Below, in pieces: positions 1 through 24,400 of a DNA stretch of 64,000 bases (position 1 is its first letter; every line of letters starts with the position of its first letter). The notes below the pieces were generated by a model that was not told where the DNA came from, searched no databases, and was given only the letters and a program-made list of their open reading frames with translations. Source of the DNA: Sphaerolaimus hirsutus (lineage: Eukaryota; Nematoda; Chromadorea; Monhysterida; Sphaerolaimidae). The DNA lies in the NCBI GenBank assembly GCA_964036195.1, contig OZ038455.1:14959855-15023854 (forward strand). Reading direction: 5' to 3'. The position numbers were made by a program, and so were the translations under genes.

Positions 1-100
1 TATATCTGCATTGATCCATTATTATTGCTGATAAATTTATCTGTACAAATGCTTGGCCCAGTATCAATGTAGTCGTTTTTCAGCCTGTATTAGAACAGCA

Positions 101-1390
101 ATGACAGAGGGGAAGCGGCGGTCGGGCTGTGGATCGCCACATTCAGAGGGAACCTCTCCGGTTGGGGGGGGGGGGTACCTACTTTTTGTGAAATTTGCCT
201 CTTAGTTTGTCAAATTTGCAAATCGATCCACTAACCGAAAAAAGCTGTTCCACCTGGGCTGGACATTCTTCTATTGGTAACTTGAACCCAAACAACTCGC
301 CTGCACTTTTTTTTCTGGCAGAGTTCCGAGACGGCTTCAGATGACACTGAAGACTCTATGATGCATTTTCACCCGTTTCTGCTGGAAGACACGCCGCACG
401 AAGATGAGGACACGCCCCCGGAGGTTTCTGTGCGCCATTCATCATCCAGAAGCTCTAGGCTCTCTTCTGGTGTTTTTTTCTGGGGGGGGGGGGGGTTATG
501 TTGGGGTTTTTTTGTGTAGTTGGAGGCGTGTCTGTGTACCAGGGGTTTTGTAGATTAGGACCCCCGCGGGGGTTCATATAGATAGTAAATCGCTCCTCCG
601 GAGGGATAGATAGCTGCAATTTTTTTTGGGTGGGGGGGGGGGGTTCGCGGGGGTTCAATATAAAGGCTTTTCCGATATATAGAAGGAAGAAAATGGAGAA
701 AAAAAATCGCTAAAAAGTAGGTCAAACAGCTAAAAATAGGTATATAAGTACATATAGTACAATAAAATAGCCGAAAATAGCCAATAGGAAACATGAATTA
801 GAACTTTGAAGGCGAAAAACTATAAAAAGGTATGAAAATTAGCGATTTTGAGCGAAAATTGGTGCAAAATTTCTTTAAAATCGCCCCAGATAGATTGATA
901 GCTGGCGGATTGGGGGGGGGGAACCGAAAATAGCCCCCCCCCAACCCCCCCCCCCCGTACTAAACCCCTGCTGTGTACTCTCTCAACTTTCGTTTTTGTA
1001 GTGCAGAGTTGCAGTTGTTTATTTTCCGAGCAGTCCTAGAATAGATGTTTGTTTGGTGCACCACATAGCACCTGAAAAGTATCATATCTAGAAGTCGGAA
1101 GTCATAACTAGCGGTGAGTTCGAACGTTTTGAGTTATGAAAGAAGGCCACCATACAGATTTTTGAAACTTTCAAACGATTTGAGTTTCGATTTCGTTTTT
1201 GGTTATGGGTTATGACTTCCGATTTTGGTGCTGTATGGAGCGCCATTACCCCCCCCCCCCCCTAGGTGACCCCTGCGCCAAAGTTTCATTTTTCCAGGCA
1301 GCAGCAGTGGGCGCGAGGGTGAATGCTTAAAGCCGTACAGATATCGCGGGCGGACGCTGGCTGTTTTCACTAGTGGTGGCGATTCCCAAG
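101..1390 (+). CDS. Pfk: Alternative 5' exons of phosphofructokinase (distal N-terminus)
   Basis: Three exons upstream of the proximal start appear to give a second N-terminus. Exon C, 1298-1390, follows TTTCCAG and ends CAAG|gttggc. It encodes SSSGREGECLKPYRYRGR followed by TLAVFTSGGDSQ, and its last 15 residues (GRTLAVFTSGGDSQ plus the split Gly) match the end of the proximal first exon at protein level but use different codons (ACT AGT GGT versus ACC AGC GGG). It ends in phase 1, as exon 2 at 4180 requires. Exon B, 322-469, has a strong pyrimidine-tract acceptor, is acidic and serine-rich (TASDDTEDSMMHFHPFLLED, HEDEDTPPEV, SSRSSRLSSG) and ends in phase 1, matching exon C. Exon A, 101-160, starts with ATG and encodes MTEGKRRSGCGSPHSEGTSP in phase 0, matching exon B. 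Joined, they give 100 residues in place of 66. Exon C is well supported; A and B rest on phase and splice sites alone. Confidence 0.68.
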
Positions 1391-1415
1391 GTTGGCTTTT
1401 TGGTTGATAATTCAT

Positions 1416-2984
1416 TGGCGCACCGCACACTCAAAATTTTCAAGTGCAGTTCGAACGTTTTTGAGTTCCGCCAAGGCGGAACTCCAAGTGCAGCTCGAAC
1501 GTTTTTTAAAAAGGATTTTTAGGGCATTTTTTGGACATTGAGACGAAATTCAAACAGAGTCCGGACGAATTAGGACAAATTCACATTTTCGTCCATTTGC
1601 ATATCATAACATTTCAATGCCTCGTGTTTCAAAAATATTGGAACAATTTCAATTCCGCCCTTGACTTAGGAGATATGCCCCTTAGAGAAGGTTGTTTTGA
1701 GAAACACATCTTTTTTATTTTGCCAAACATGTTTGTAAAATTTTGTTTATAGGTAGATCAAGGCTTTGTCTTCAAAAATGAATAAAGAAATTTTTTGATA
1801 ATATCCACTTGTTTTAAAGATTTTAAAGTTCACCGTGTGGCATATTTGGGTAAACTGAAACTGAATTCCACCCTGGTAGAAAGTGTCCGTATGTTTTCTT
1901 GCCTAGATGGCGCACCGCACACTCAAAAGAGTGTGGACGTTGTTCAAACGATTTGCACTTTCCGCCCTTTCCAAATTAATTCCGCCCCTGCACAATTCAA
2001 GGCAATTCCGCCATGAGTAAAAAGAGTGCGGACGTTGTTCAAATGCTTTGCGCTTTCCGCCCTTTCCGAATTAATTCCGCCCCTGCACAATTCGAGGCAA
2101 TTCTGCCATCGTCAAAGAGTTTCAAATGTTTCATGTGTGGAATTGAAATCGAGGGCGGTTCGGACATTTTTGAATTCCACCCCCGATTTTAATTCCACCC
2201 TTTTGAATTCCGCCCTTGAAAAAGTGTTCGAACCGCAACTGAAAATTTGAGTGTGACGTGCGACATTGGCGCACCGCACTCTCAAAATTTTCAAGGGTGG
2301 TTCGAACGTTTTTGAGTTCAGCCAAAAACAGTGTCAGGGGCGGAATTCGAACAAAGTCCGGACCAAATTCTGACGGATCCACCCAAGTTCGAACACTTTT
2401 TGGGCATTCACTTGTCATAACATGTGCACGCCTAATGTTTCAAAAACATACGGACACTTTCGATTCCGCTCTTGACTTAAGAGATACGCCACTTAGAGAA
2501 GGTTGTTATGAGAAACACATCTTATTTATCTTGCCAAACATATTTGTAAAAAAATTTATACAGGTAGATTCAGGCTTTGTCTTCAAAAATGAATAGAGAA
2601 ATTTTTTTGTAATATCCACTTGTTTTAATGATATTAAAGTTCACCATGTGGCATATTTGTGTAAACAGAAACTGAATTCCACCCTGGTAGAAAGTGTCCG
2701 TATGTTTTCTTGCCTAGATGGCGCACCGCACACTCAAAAGAGTGCGGACGTTGTTCAAATGCTTTGCGCTTTCCGCCCTTTCCGAATTAATTCGACCCGT
2801 GCACAATTCGAGGCAATTCCGCCATCGTCAAAGTGTTTGAACGTTTCATGTGCGGAATTGAAATCGAGGGCGGTTCGGACGTTTTTGAATTCCACCCCCG
2901 ATTTTAATTCTGCCCTTTTGAATTCCGCCCTTGAAAAAGTGTTCGAACCGCAACTGAAAATTTGAGTGTGCCGTGCGACATTGT
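1416..2984. repeat. Two tandem copies of a TIR element with TTGGCGCACCGCACACT ends
   Basis: Copy 1 is about 1416-2266 and copy 2 about 2267-2984. Each begins ATTGGCGCACCGCACACTC followed by AAAATTTTCAAG and a GTTCGAACG block, and ends with the inverted version (GTTCGAACCGCAACTG, AAATTTGAGTGTGNCGTGCG). Matching internal blocks lie about 810 bp apart, for example GTCTTCAAAAATGAATA near 1769 and 2579. Copy 1 has an extra internal duplication of about 90 bp (CCGCCCTTTCC...CTGCACAATTC blocks at 1960-2010 and 2050-2105). All open frames here are by-products of the repeat. It lies between alternative exon C and the proximal PFK start. Confidence 0.8.
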
Positions 2985-3420
2985 GTCTTCAGATTTAATT
3001 TGCAGCTTTCGCGGATTTGTATCATCTGTTCGTATTGTAGCATCTATTTTTCTGCGACAGAAACTAATTTAATCAGGGTTTTACAGGATTTTTTACGCGC
3101 CCTTTGCAATTTTTCTCGTCAGCCTGGTGTATTCAGAATTTTTGAGATGTTTTTTTCCTTTTTAAAACTTTTTATATCATTACGTCCATTATGAAAATCT
3201 TACTTCAGTCAGGGTCTATAAAAATATATTTATATTTTATATTTCGTACGTCATTCAAACGGGCTACATCCATGCAAAATCGCATAATCTATACTATTTA
3301 TCTATCGAATCCGTCTGCAATCACTGAATTATAATTCAAAATTTTGTCGATCTCAACCAGAAACACTATTTACAATCGACTGTCCTAAGAATCCAAAAAT
3401 AAGACAAAAATCATCAAAAG

Positions 3421-16028
<12,608 letters not shown>

Positions 16029-17370
16029 GAAGGACAGCTTTTTTAGGATGCTGGAAACATTGTTTCCGTCTTTGGGTGGGTTATTGAGTTTTTGAACACA
16101 TAGTTTATCTAGAAACCTGGTGACGATTCCGCTAGTGACCAAGAACTTACAAATGGCAAGTCCAGCGACAATTAGACTCGTCAGGAAAATGCAGCATGTG
16201 CAAAACATCCTTGGCACCTTTCCAGCAGATTCTGTAACAATGCAAAAATTCACATTTTAAAATATTTTTGCTTACCACTTACTTTATCTTGACTTGTTCC
16301 TTGTAAACTGTGTTCTTTTATGACTTGTCTCTTGTAAATTCACTTGTTTCGTGACTGATCGCTTGTCTCTTGACTCGTCTCTCGTATGTTGTCCACTTGC
16401 GGAATCTGCACTGTGCTTGTACTGTTATAGATGTGTCCTTCTTACAAAAATAATTTTTTTTGAGAATAGTATTTCTACACCCGCTGTGTCAAAAACCACC
16501 TTAGTGGAACCAACACTTTCGGTGTGTGCAGAACTTCTTCTCTTTTGATGAACACAATTATCATTCGGTGATAGTTTGACGATATACCATATTTGACTAG
16601 GTTCATAGGCTGTAAAAGTGCGATTTTTTCTCAATTTTTTTAGGATTGAGGTTTTTTAGCTGTATAGCAGAAATGTGCATTTTACTCTGCGCCGCCTTAG
16701 TGCAATTTTGATTCAGATAGATTTTGATTTACACTTATTTACTAGTCAGATTTCGTTTAGTTAAACGTACTAGTCAGTGTGGGATTTACATTTTATTAAT
16801 TTTTTAGAGTTTACAACCTAGTCTCCCCGTGCCAGAGATTACAGTTTCCAGCATTTTTTTGCAACTATTCAGAATTTTTTTATTCAGGTATTGAGATTTT
16901 ACACGTGGGAATCATTATTTTCCACGTAGAAATAGATTACCTATTTATAAATGTATTATACATTTATCGGTATTTACGTCAACGCATCACTTGAATATAT
17001 TGGGTCGAGACACTGGATGTCAACCAATTGTCCTGTGGAGTGTCCTCTTGAAAAGTATCCTGCTATCTGAATTGAGCTAAAATCGAGTTGACACCGAAGA
17101 AACCAGTTGACATCCAGTCTGAGTGACGCCATTAGACAGATGTATTTTCACGATATGCTATACATTTTGTTTGTCGAAGTTTCTATGTGATTGAACATCC
17201 GTAAATCCTCGGAATTCCAGGGGGATTATTTTTCCATCAAAATTTCAATTTCATGTGAAATATATCGCATGCACAATCGACTTCAACAGGCCTTATAATG
17301 CTTGTCAGAGTAACAAAAAAAGACCTTATCGATATAATTTTTACCCGTATTTCAAACGGCGGTGCACTTG
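16029..17370. other. Intergenic, PFK 3' flank
   Basis: AT-rich with no exon-like open frame, splice pair or RNA gene that I can support. A run of CTTGT/CTTGTCTC-like words at 16290-16390 is the only local structure. Confidence 0.5.
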
Positions 17371-18079
17371 TACGCACAAATGCCCGGTACGCACAAAATT
17401 GTGCCCGCCACGCACATCTGCCCGGTAACTTACATGGCTGATGATCTTTGCGTACCGGACAGATGGTCACTACCGTATTTCTCCGTGTAAAGCACCCCTC
17501 CGTGCACAACACCCGGGGTGTTATACAGCTTTATAGCACCCCGGGGTGCTATACTAGGTTGCAAAAAAATCTGTCAAAAATGTACCTAAATATGTAGGGA
17601 CATTCCTAGAAAATGAAAGCACACTGGCCTTTTTACACTCGATATGTACCACAGCCCCTTTGACGTAACACCCGGGTGTTATACAAGTTTTCAAAAAAGG
17701 TCGCTGTAAAGCACCTCAATTTTGTATAACACCCGGGTGCTTTACACGGAGAAATACGGTAATGTTATTGCACAGCTTTTTTCACTTCACTGATATTTGA
17801 AAATCACATGAAAAAGTGTCAAGTGAAAAAAACGGTCAAAAATAGCCATTATCCACCGTTTTTTCACTTGACACTTTTTCAAGTGATGTTCAAATATGTG
17901 TGAAGTGACAAAAAGTTAACTAATGTCATTCCGCAACTTTTTTTCGCTTCACTCACAAGTGTGATGTGAAAAACACGGTCAAAATGTAATGTAATGTCAT
18001 TTCGTACCGGGCAGATGTGCGTGGCGGGCACAATTTTGTGCGTACCGGGCGTTTGTGCGTACCAGCCATTTGTGCGTAG
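17371..18079. mobile_element. Foldback element, arms ACGCACAAATGCCCGGTACG, with nested elements
   Basis: The left arm (about 17371-17428) and right arm (about 18006-18079) are inverted copies built from GTACGCACAAAATTGTGCC, CGCACATCTGCCCGGTA. The loop holds a second palindrome at 17471-17761 and a third around 17770-17955 of TTTTTCACTTGACACTTTTT words. A relative of the last, with the GGGCAGATGTGCG end attached, lies inside the mariner copy at about 52371-52535. Confidence 0.7.
17471..17761. mobile_element. Palindromic MITE, TACCGTATTTCTCCGTGTAA ends
   Basis: Left TACCGTATTTCTCCGTGTAA AGCACC; right is the inverted form ending ACACGGAGAAATACGGTA. The interior has several ACACCCGGGTGTTATAC half-palindromes. 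A solo end of the same family is at about 37020-37038. Confidence 0.75.
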
Positions 18080-19925
18080 GAGGCTTGACCGTTTCAAACT
18101 TGGGTATTTCAAGGGGGAGTTAAAGGAAATACGGTAGGTTTAATCACCCGCAGGTTTCAAGCTAATTTTTGTAGGTATATTTGCATAATACATGGATTTT
18201 TATCAGATTTATTTTTAATATTTTTTTATCACGTTAGATGAGCTTAGATATAATTACGCCTGTCGTCGTTTAGTCTGCCGAACATTGTGATTTTCTGTCA
18301 TCTGCTCTCTGCAATTTTTCCTAGCTGCTTGCACATTGTCATTTTATAAAAATTATTTACCATGTGCAATAGACATTTTATCCGATACAAATATTTTTTC
18401 ATAATTTACCTATAGGCATAATTTACCCGGTGGATTTTTTTCGCTGTGAATAAGGTCTCTCTGTCTCTATTAGGGTTTCACCATTACTTTCCATTAATCC
18501 TTACTTGACTGATTCTCATTTCATTACTCATTTTACGCCTCATAAATAGTTTAGAGTAGGGGTTCGGGCAATATTACTAGCGATGGAAAGGCACCGGAAA
18601 AATACGGCACCAAAGTGCACCATCTTCCATCCTGGGACATGGTGGAAAATGGTCACCGCACCATCGCCGCTGCTGCCGCGGTATCAGGGGTATTCCATGG
18701 AGGGGGGCCGTTATGCTAAAAATTACTTACGTTTTCTGTACTCAGGGGTGAGTAAAAATAAAGTACTTTACGTTTACTTTGAAAAATACGCTTTGCATCA
18801 CTAAATATGACCTTGCCTGAACCCCCCCCCCCTGTATGCAATGTAGATAAATAGATTTATGTATACCTATATGACTTAGTTTGATTAGGCTTAAATACTG
18901 GTTACAGGCTTGAAAAGTGCTTGCTGTATTATATTTACATGGTAAACTATACTGGCTGACGATATTTCCAATAATCGCGATAACTATTGATGTATTTACT
19001 TATTACTGATATTTTGTGAATTGGAGAGGTCGTGGGTTTTTCTTCTAGATGACATAGGATTGGCAGCCCCCACACCTTGAAACAGAGTTGTTAAAAGTTC
19101 CGATGAGTAGTATTTATTATAGTTTTTACCAAAAACTTTTAGTAAACATTTTACTTGTATTGAACACAAAAGTACTTTCTAGGGAGTACAGTGAAGGATT
19201 TCTCTCAACTTTTTACTCGGGAAAACATAGGTAAGTACTTTTCCTGTGAAAACGTAAAAGTACTTTTCCCAGGAAAACGTAAATGAAAATTGTTCTAATT
19301 TTAATTTCAAATGTACCTATTACTGAATTTTTTAATTATTTCTCATGCTTAAAATTCTTTAAAAAATATTTTTCACCACTTTTTCTCCTATACACCAAGT
19401 CACCAACCTTTCAAAAAAAACTGGAAGTTTGTGATTTTTATCCAAAGATATGTATGTAGTGAATCAGTGTAAAAAATACAATTTCAATACGTCGCCGCTG
19501 CCGGAAAACGGAAAGCTTTGGAGCCATCTAATCAATAGCTAACTGTCCATGGTAGACCTGTCGATGCTATTTGATAACCGTTGATATTTTGTCTTGTGTG
19601 TGTCTATTGTGACTTGCACACAAGTTGACACCTATGTGCCAACTTGTCTGTGTCAACTCTGATTTCGGCTTCACGTGTCGCAGACTGACCTCCGAATGCA
19701 CGTGCGGCAATGTTGAAAAATATCCATGCCCTGCGATATTTACGTGAAGCCTAAATCTGAGTTGACACACATGTGTAAACTAGTGTGTGGACCGCCAATT
19801 AGCCAAATTTATTTTTTTATTATAGGAAGTTTGCAACATTTGAAAATGATGAAAATCAATATTTGCGCACCTACTAATTACCCCTGACTTGAATTAAACA
19901 GGTGACTTGAATGCAGAATAAACTT
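18080..19925. other. Intergenic, no gene recognised
   Basis: AT-rich. Fragments of GTAAAAGTACTTT-type repeats occur at 18700-18800 and 19085-19290, the second opening with CAGAGTTGTTAAAAG, a hAT-like end. No coding exon supported. Confidence 0.45.
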
Positions 19926-20324
19926 TTAATCAATTGACATTTGAATTTCTTTTGGCGACGTTCGACAGTACAATTTTCTCTGGCAACTCTTCCAACACGA
20001 ATTTAGATATTCACGTATATGTTCACATTTATTCATGTACCAGCTAAAAAGTATTGGAATTTTGCTCATTTTACCGGTCATCTGAAGTGCTGTCGGTATG
20101 ATACTACGGCATCTTTGCGGCAGCGTTCCCAGCACTAGTTCCCTTTTGGTGAGTTTCCTCAAATTGCTATATTTTGAGCTAGTCGACTGGGGGGCGAAAA
20201 TGTTAAAAGCGGAGTTTTTGGCTGGTTGAAATAAGATTTGGAAAGGTAAAATTGTTGCTTGCGAAAGCGGAAGGTTGGCGCCCCGAGTCTCTTGCTTACG
20301 TTTAGAATATTCAGGAGACTGCAA
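19926..20324 (-). CDS. Unassigned 132-aa open reading frame
   Basis: A single uninterrupted frame from ATG to stop lies between PFK and COX11 on the opposite strand. I do not recognise it. The product is basic (KRKQETRG near the N-terminus, RKLTKREL, KCEHIREYLNSCWKSCQRK near the C-terminus) and has a CX9C spacing (Cys, EHIREYLNS, Cys) followed by CX3C and CX5C. That recalls small mitochondrial CHCH-type proteins but lacks a clear second CX9C. The frame does not overlap any repeat family noted here and is longer than most chance frames in AT-rich intergenic DNA. It may be a real single-exon gene, a terminal exon or chance. Confidence 0.3.
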   Translation of the reverse strand: MQSPEYSKRKQETRGANLPLSQATILPFQILFQPAKNSAFNIFAPQSTSSKYSNLRKLTKRELVLGTLPQRCRSIIPTALQMTGKMSKIPILFSWYMNKCEHIREYLNSCWKSCQRKLYCRTSPKEIQMSID

Positions 20325-20743
20325 AAAACGAAGAAAAATTAATTGTGCAACTTCGCGCAGTGGCTATTAATTAAACTATAACAATGGGGCAAAACTGTGT
20401 AACCACTGCGCAGGGAAATGCACGCACATTGTTATGCCGTGTGCCCGGGCGCCTCGCTTCCACCAGGACCCAGTCCAAGTATAATCGGAATCGATTTCAG
20501 TGAAGTTTTTTTTGCCCGGAAACAGTTTTCGGGCTGTCCTATTCGAGCGTTAGTCGGCGATGAAAACCCTGAAAGTTGTCAATCTGTGAGTGAAGTTGCT
20601 CGTGCTTGCGTGCAAAAAATGTAAAATACCTAGTGCTTGTCTACAAGAAATTTTGCCATTTGATCTAAAAATCAGTTTCCACCCTGTGATTTAAAGCAAT
20701 AAGTGCCATCCCTCCTATGGCTACAACCACTACCACTTATATA

Positions 20744-21175
20744 TACCGTATTCCCTCGAAATAGCCCCCTTGAATCAACCCCCCCCTTCCCCCCGAATAC
20801 CCCAAGGTCTTTTCGACCAGAGGAAAAAATAAACCCTCCTCGAAATACCCCCGTCTAGAATAAGGTACATCATGTATGCAAGGTATATGTAAATATGATG
20901 TATTTATTGACGCCAATATTCATCGCAACTACACATAAGACATTTGTGTAGCTATATACGTTGATATGTGTAAATATAGCCTGTTTTATCCCGTTTATTA
21001 CCAGTTTTGGATATGTAAAACCCCATCTTTACTATGGCCCAGCTCGAAAATTTTTGGGAAAATAATAAAAACCCCTCGAATAAGCCCCCCTCAAAATACC
21101 CCCCCCCCCCCCTCCCTCAATATTTCTACTCTGAAAAAATAAACCACCCTCGCGGTATTTAGAGGAAATACGGTA
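20744..21175. mobile_element. MITE with TACCGTATTNCCTCGAAAT ends, upstream of COX11
   Basis: Left end TACCGTATTCCCTCGAAATA and right end TAGAGGAAATACGGTA are inverted. The interior is C-run AATACCCCC words and a CATCATGTATGCAAGGTATA core. Other copies: 35517-35927, about 40397-40662, 50981-51425, 57256-57417, 61415-61630 (half) and 62042-62565. Ends of this type recur in many animal genomes. Confidence 0.78.
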
Positions 21176-21468
21176 TAAGCACTGCCACTTGTCTGGCATA
21201 AACACCTTAATGTTGACTCTTAATCATATTTGAAAAACATTCCATCATGGACAGCCCACTAGAAAAAAACAAGGTAATCGGGCAAATCAAACTACATCCC
21301 GGTTGCATCAAACGGAAATGTCTGAACTGCGGCGGGCCGTAGATCAAATGGAGCGAGCCAGGTGCCAGATCCAATTAGGGCGTAGGGCGCTCGTAAGGCG
21401 CCTAATGCGCGTGGGATTCACTGCGTGTAGGGCGCCTTACCTGCGCCCTAGGTTCTACTTGAATTGAG

Positions 21469-24400
21469 CGCCAGGAACGTGGACAAGGCGTGCTACGTGC
21501 TGGGCTTAGCCGTGCTCGCCACGGGCGTCAGTTTCGCATCCGTGCCTTTGTATAGGGCGTTTTGTCAGGTTGGATGGAATTCCCTGCTACAATGCAGTTG
21601 GCCTGACAATTTTTTTAGACTAGTTTAAGCAATTTCTGCCACTACGCGATTTTTGAGCTAAATATTTTTTTTCATGCAGCTCCAAAGATGTTGCAGAACT
21701 TATTTTGAGCTATTCATTAACTTTTTTAAGCCATATGCTGTTTTATAACTTTTTTTTGTTGAATTTTGAACGATTTTTCCCTACTTTTAGTTCAAAATCG
21801 CTTGGCTTGTAACTGTTTGCCTATTTTATGCATACATTTTTGTGTTGTGTTTTTCAATAATATCTATTCTAAACTAAACACCTTCCCGGACAAGTTCACC
21901 ACCCATTTTTTTCACGTTGAATGCAATAGCTCTGTCCATGGGGGTGTTCTAAAGCTGAAACTTTGTATATAGCAAGTTGTAAGACCGCTCTACTCCCCAA
22001 CAATGGGGGAGGTGCGGAGACTCACTACAGGGTGGGTCACCCTATATGCAACATTTTTTAAAGGCGTTTTTGATGTCCCAATCAAGTTCACCACCCACTT
22101 GATTGGCTACAGTACGAGGGCCATATCTCAAGCTGTGAGGGTGGTATAAAGCTGAAATTTTGGGGATGTCTTGTCAACAACCCCCCTCACAATACACCAC
22201 TGGGGCGGCTGCCGACGACCCACTAAAGCATGGGTCACTGCATATAAAGTTGACCATTTTCTAAAAACAGCCCAAGTGTCCCAAAACAAGTTCATCACCC
22301 AACTGCATTAAAAAAAATGTTGCAACAACATACCTAATATAAAACTGAATCGGGTTGGAACCCTAGTTCAGGCAAAACAAATTTTTTCAGTAGGGCACCC
22401 ACCCTGTCCCATAAACGGTAGACCGAAAATTTGACTTTAAACCAATTTTTTGTTTCACACTTAAAAAGTTGGTTTACAAAGTTCACTAGAGAATGGTCTA
22501 AGGTTCAAAGTTATGTAAACAACAAAACCTCTAAAATGCCTCCATAAGGAAATTTACTCGGGGTGAATTTTATGATGTCAAAATGATGTCATTGCAGGAA
22601 CAAAATTTGACAAAATTTTCACTTTTTCATTCACCCCAAATAAATTTCATTATGGAAGCATTTTAGAGGTTATCTTGTTTACATAACTTTGAACCTTAGA
22701 CCATTCTCTAGTGAACTTGGTAAACCAACTTTTTAAGTATCATACAAAAAATTGGTTTAAAGTGAAATTTTCAGTCTACCATTTATGGGACAGGGTGGGT
22801 GACCTACTGGAAAAAATTTGTTTGGCTGAATTAGGGTTCCAACCCGATTAAGTTTTTTATTATATGTTGTTGCAACATTTTTTTTATGCAGTTGGGTCAT
22901 GAACTTGTTTTGGGACACTTGGGCTGTTTTTAGAAAATGGTCAACTTTATATGCAGTGACCAATGCTTTAGTGGGTCGTCGGCAGCCGCCCCACTGGTGT
23001 ATTGTGAGGGGGGTTGTTGGCAAGACATCCCCTAAATTTCAGCTTTATACTGCCATCACAGCTGGAGATATGGCTCTTGTAGTGTAGCCAATCAAGTGGG
23101 TGGTGAACTTGATTAGGACACCAAAAACGCCAAAAAAAATGTTGCATATAGGGTGACCCACCCTGTAGTGAGTTGCCGCACCTCCCCCATTGTTGGGAAG
23201 TAGAGGGGGTCTTACAAATTTATATATACAAAGTTTTAGCTTTATAACACCCCCATGGAGAGAGATATTGCATTCGAAGTGAAATAAAAAAATGGGTGGT
23301 GAACTTGTCCGGGAAGGTGTTTTTTTCACCTATAATTGGCGATTCGCTCCCTTGTTTGCCTTCTACACTTAGGAAACGCCTATATTTGATTTATTTTAAT
23401 AATCTTTCCAAAATGAGTGAAAAAGTAAATTTGAAAAGTATTTGAAATTCGGCAATTTTTATTTAAAAACTATTTTAGAGAAAAACCCTCCGGAATTCGA
23501 AAACTCATTTTAGTATTTTTTCAATTCAGTCGCTTTCCTCCGGGGTGTTCGCCGTCGTCTACATCCCCTTACCGCCAAAAAATTTTTTCTAAAAATATCT
23601 CGCAGGCGACCGGTTTCGGTGGGACGACTCAAGTTGAACTGGACGTGGACAAAATTGTGTCTATGCAAGCGCGCAAAGACAGACTTATTCGGGTGAAATT
23701 TTTGGCAGACACTCACGCGGCTATGCGCTGGAAATTCAGACCGCTGCAGGATGAAATTTGGGTAAGTTTGGGGCAGCGGTCGTAGTGCCCAAAAACGCAA
23801 AGCTTTTTATCTACCCATCTATCTGTATAAGGCGAATATTTTGGAGCCAATTTTCAGCAATTTGCATCCGGGATGGAAAATGCTGATGACGATTAGTTGA
23901 ATTTAATAACTTGATCTTGAATAATTGGTTGACAAAAAAAGCCATTTTTACGATGAATTGGTCGAAAATTTTCTGGAAAATTCTCTGGTAACTTATTCAA
24001 GGATTTGGGGGATTCCTTGTCACGGCATACACTGCGTGATGTGAACAACCTTGACCGCATAGATCAAACATTTTTATTTGACATTGTGGTCTAGAAACTC
24101 ATCTCCATTCACCGTAGTCGCCATAGTAAGGTTGGGAATTTATAAATTTTCGGTTCGGTTCCAAAATATGGTTGGAACTGCGGTTCGGTTCAGGTGCCCA
24201 ACCTTACTCCATGGTACTTTGAACACCCTGAGCACAAATTCAATCAGAACCCGACCATCGACTGAGCGCATGAAAAGTGCCACTTACGTTCTAAAAACAT
24301 CTGGTCACTGTGAGGAAAATATTAACCCCCAAATTTCCAAATTCAAGTCACCCCCAACATATTTATTCAGGTGCACCCGGGGGAAACTGCGCTGGCATTC

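Noticed and set aside
1531-2965. Repeated frames with VESVRMFSCLDGAPHTQKS in two places
   Set aside because: They fall in the tandem TIR element; the repetition reflects the DNA repeat and the two copies differ by frame-breaking changes.
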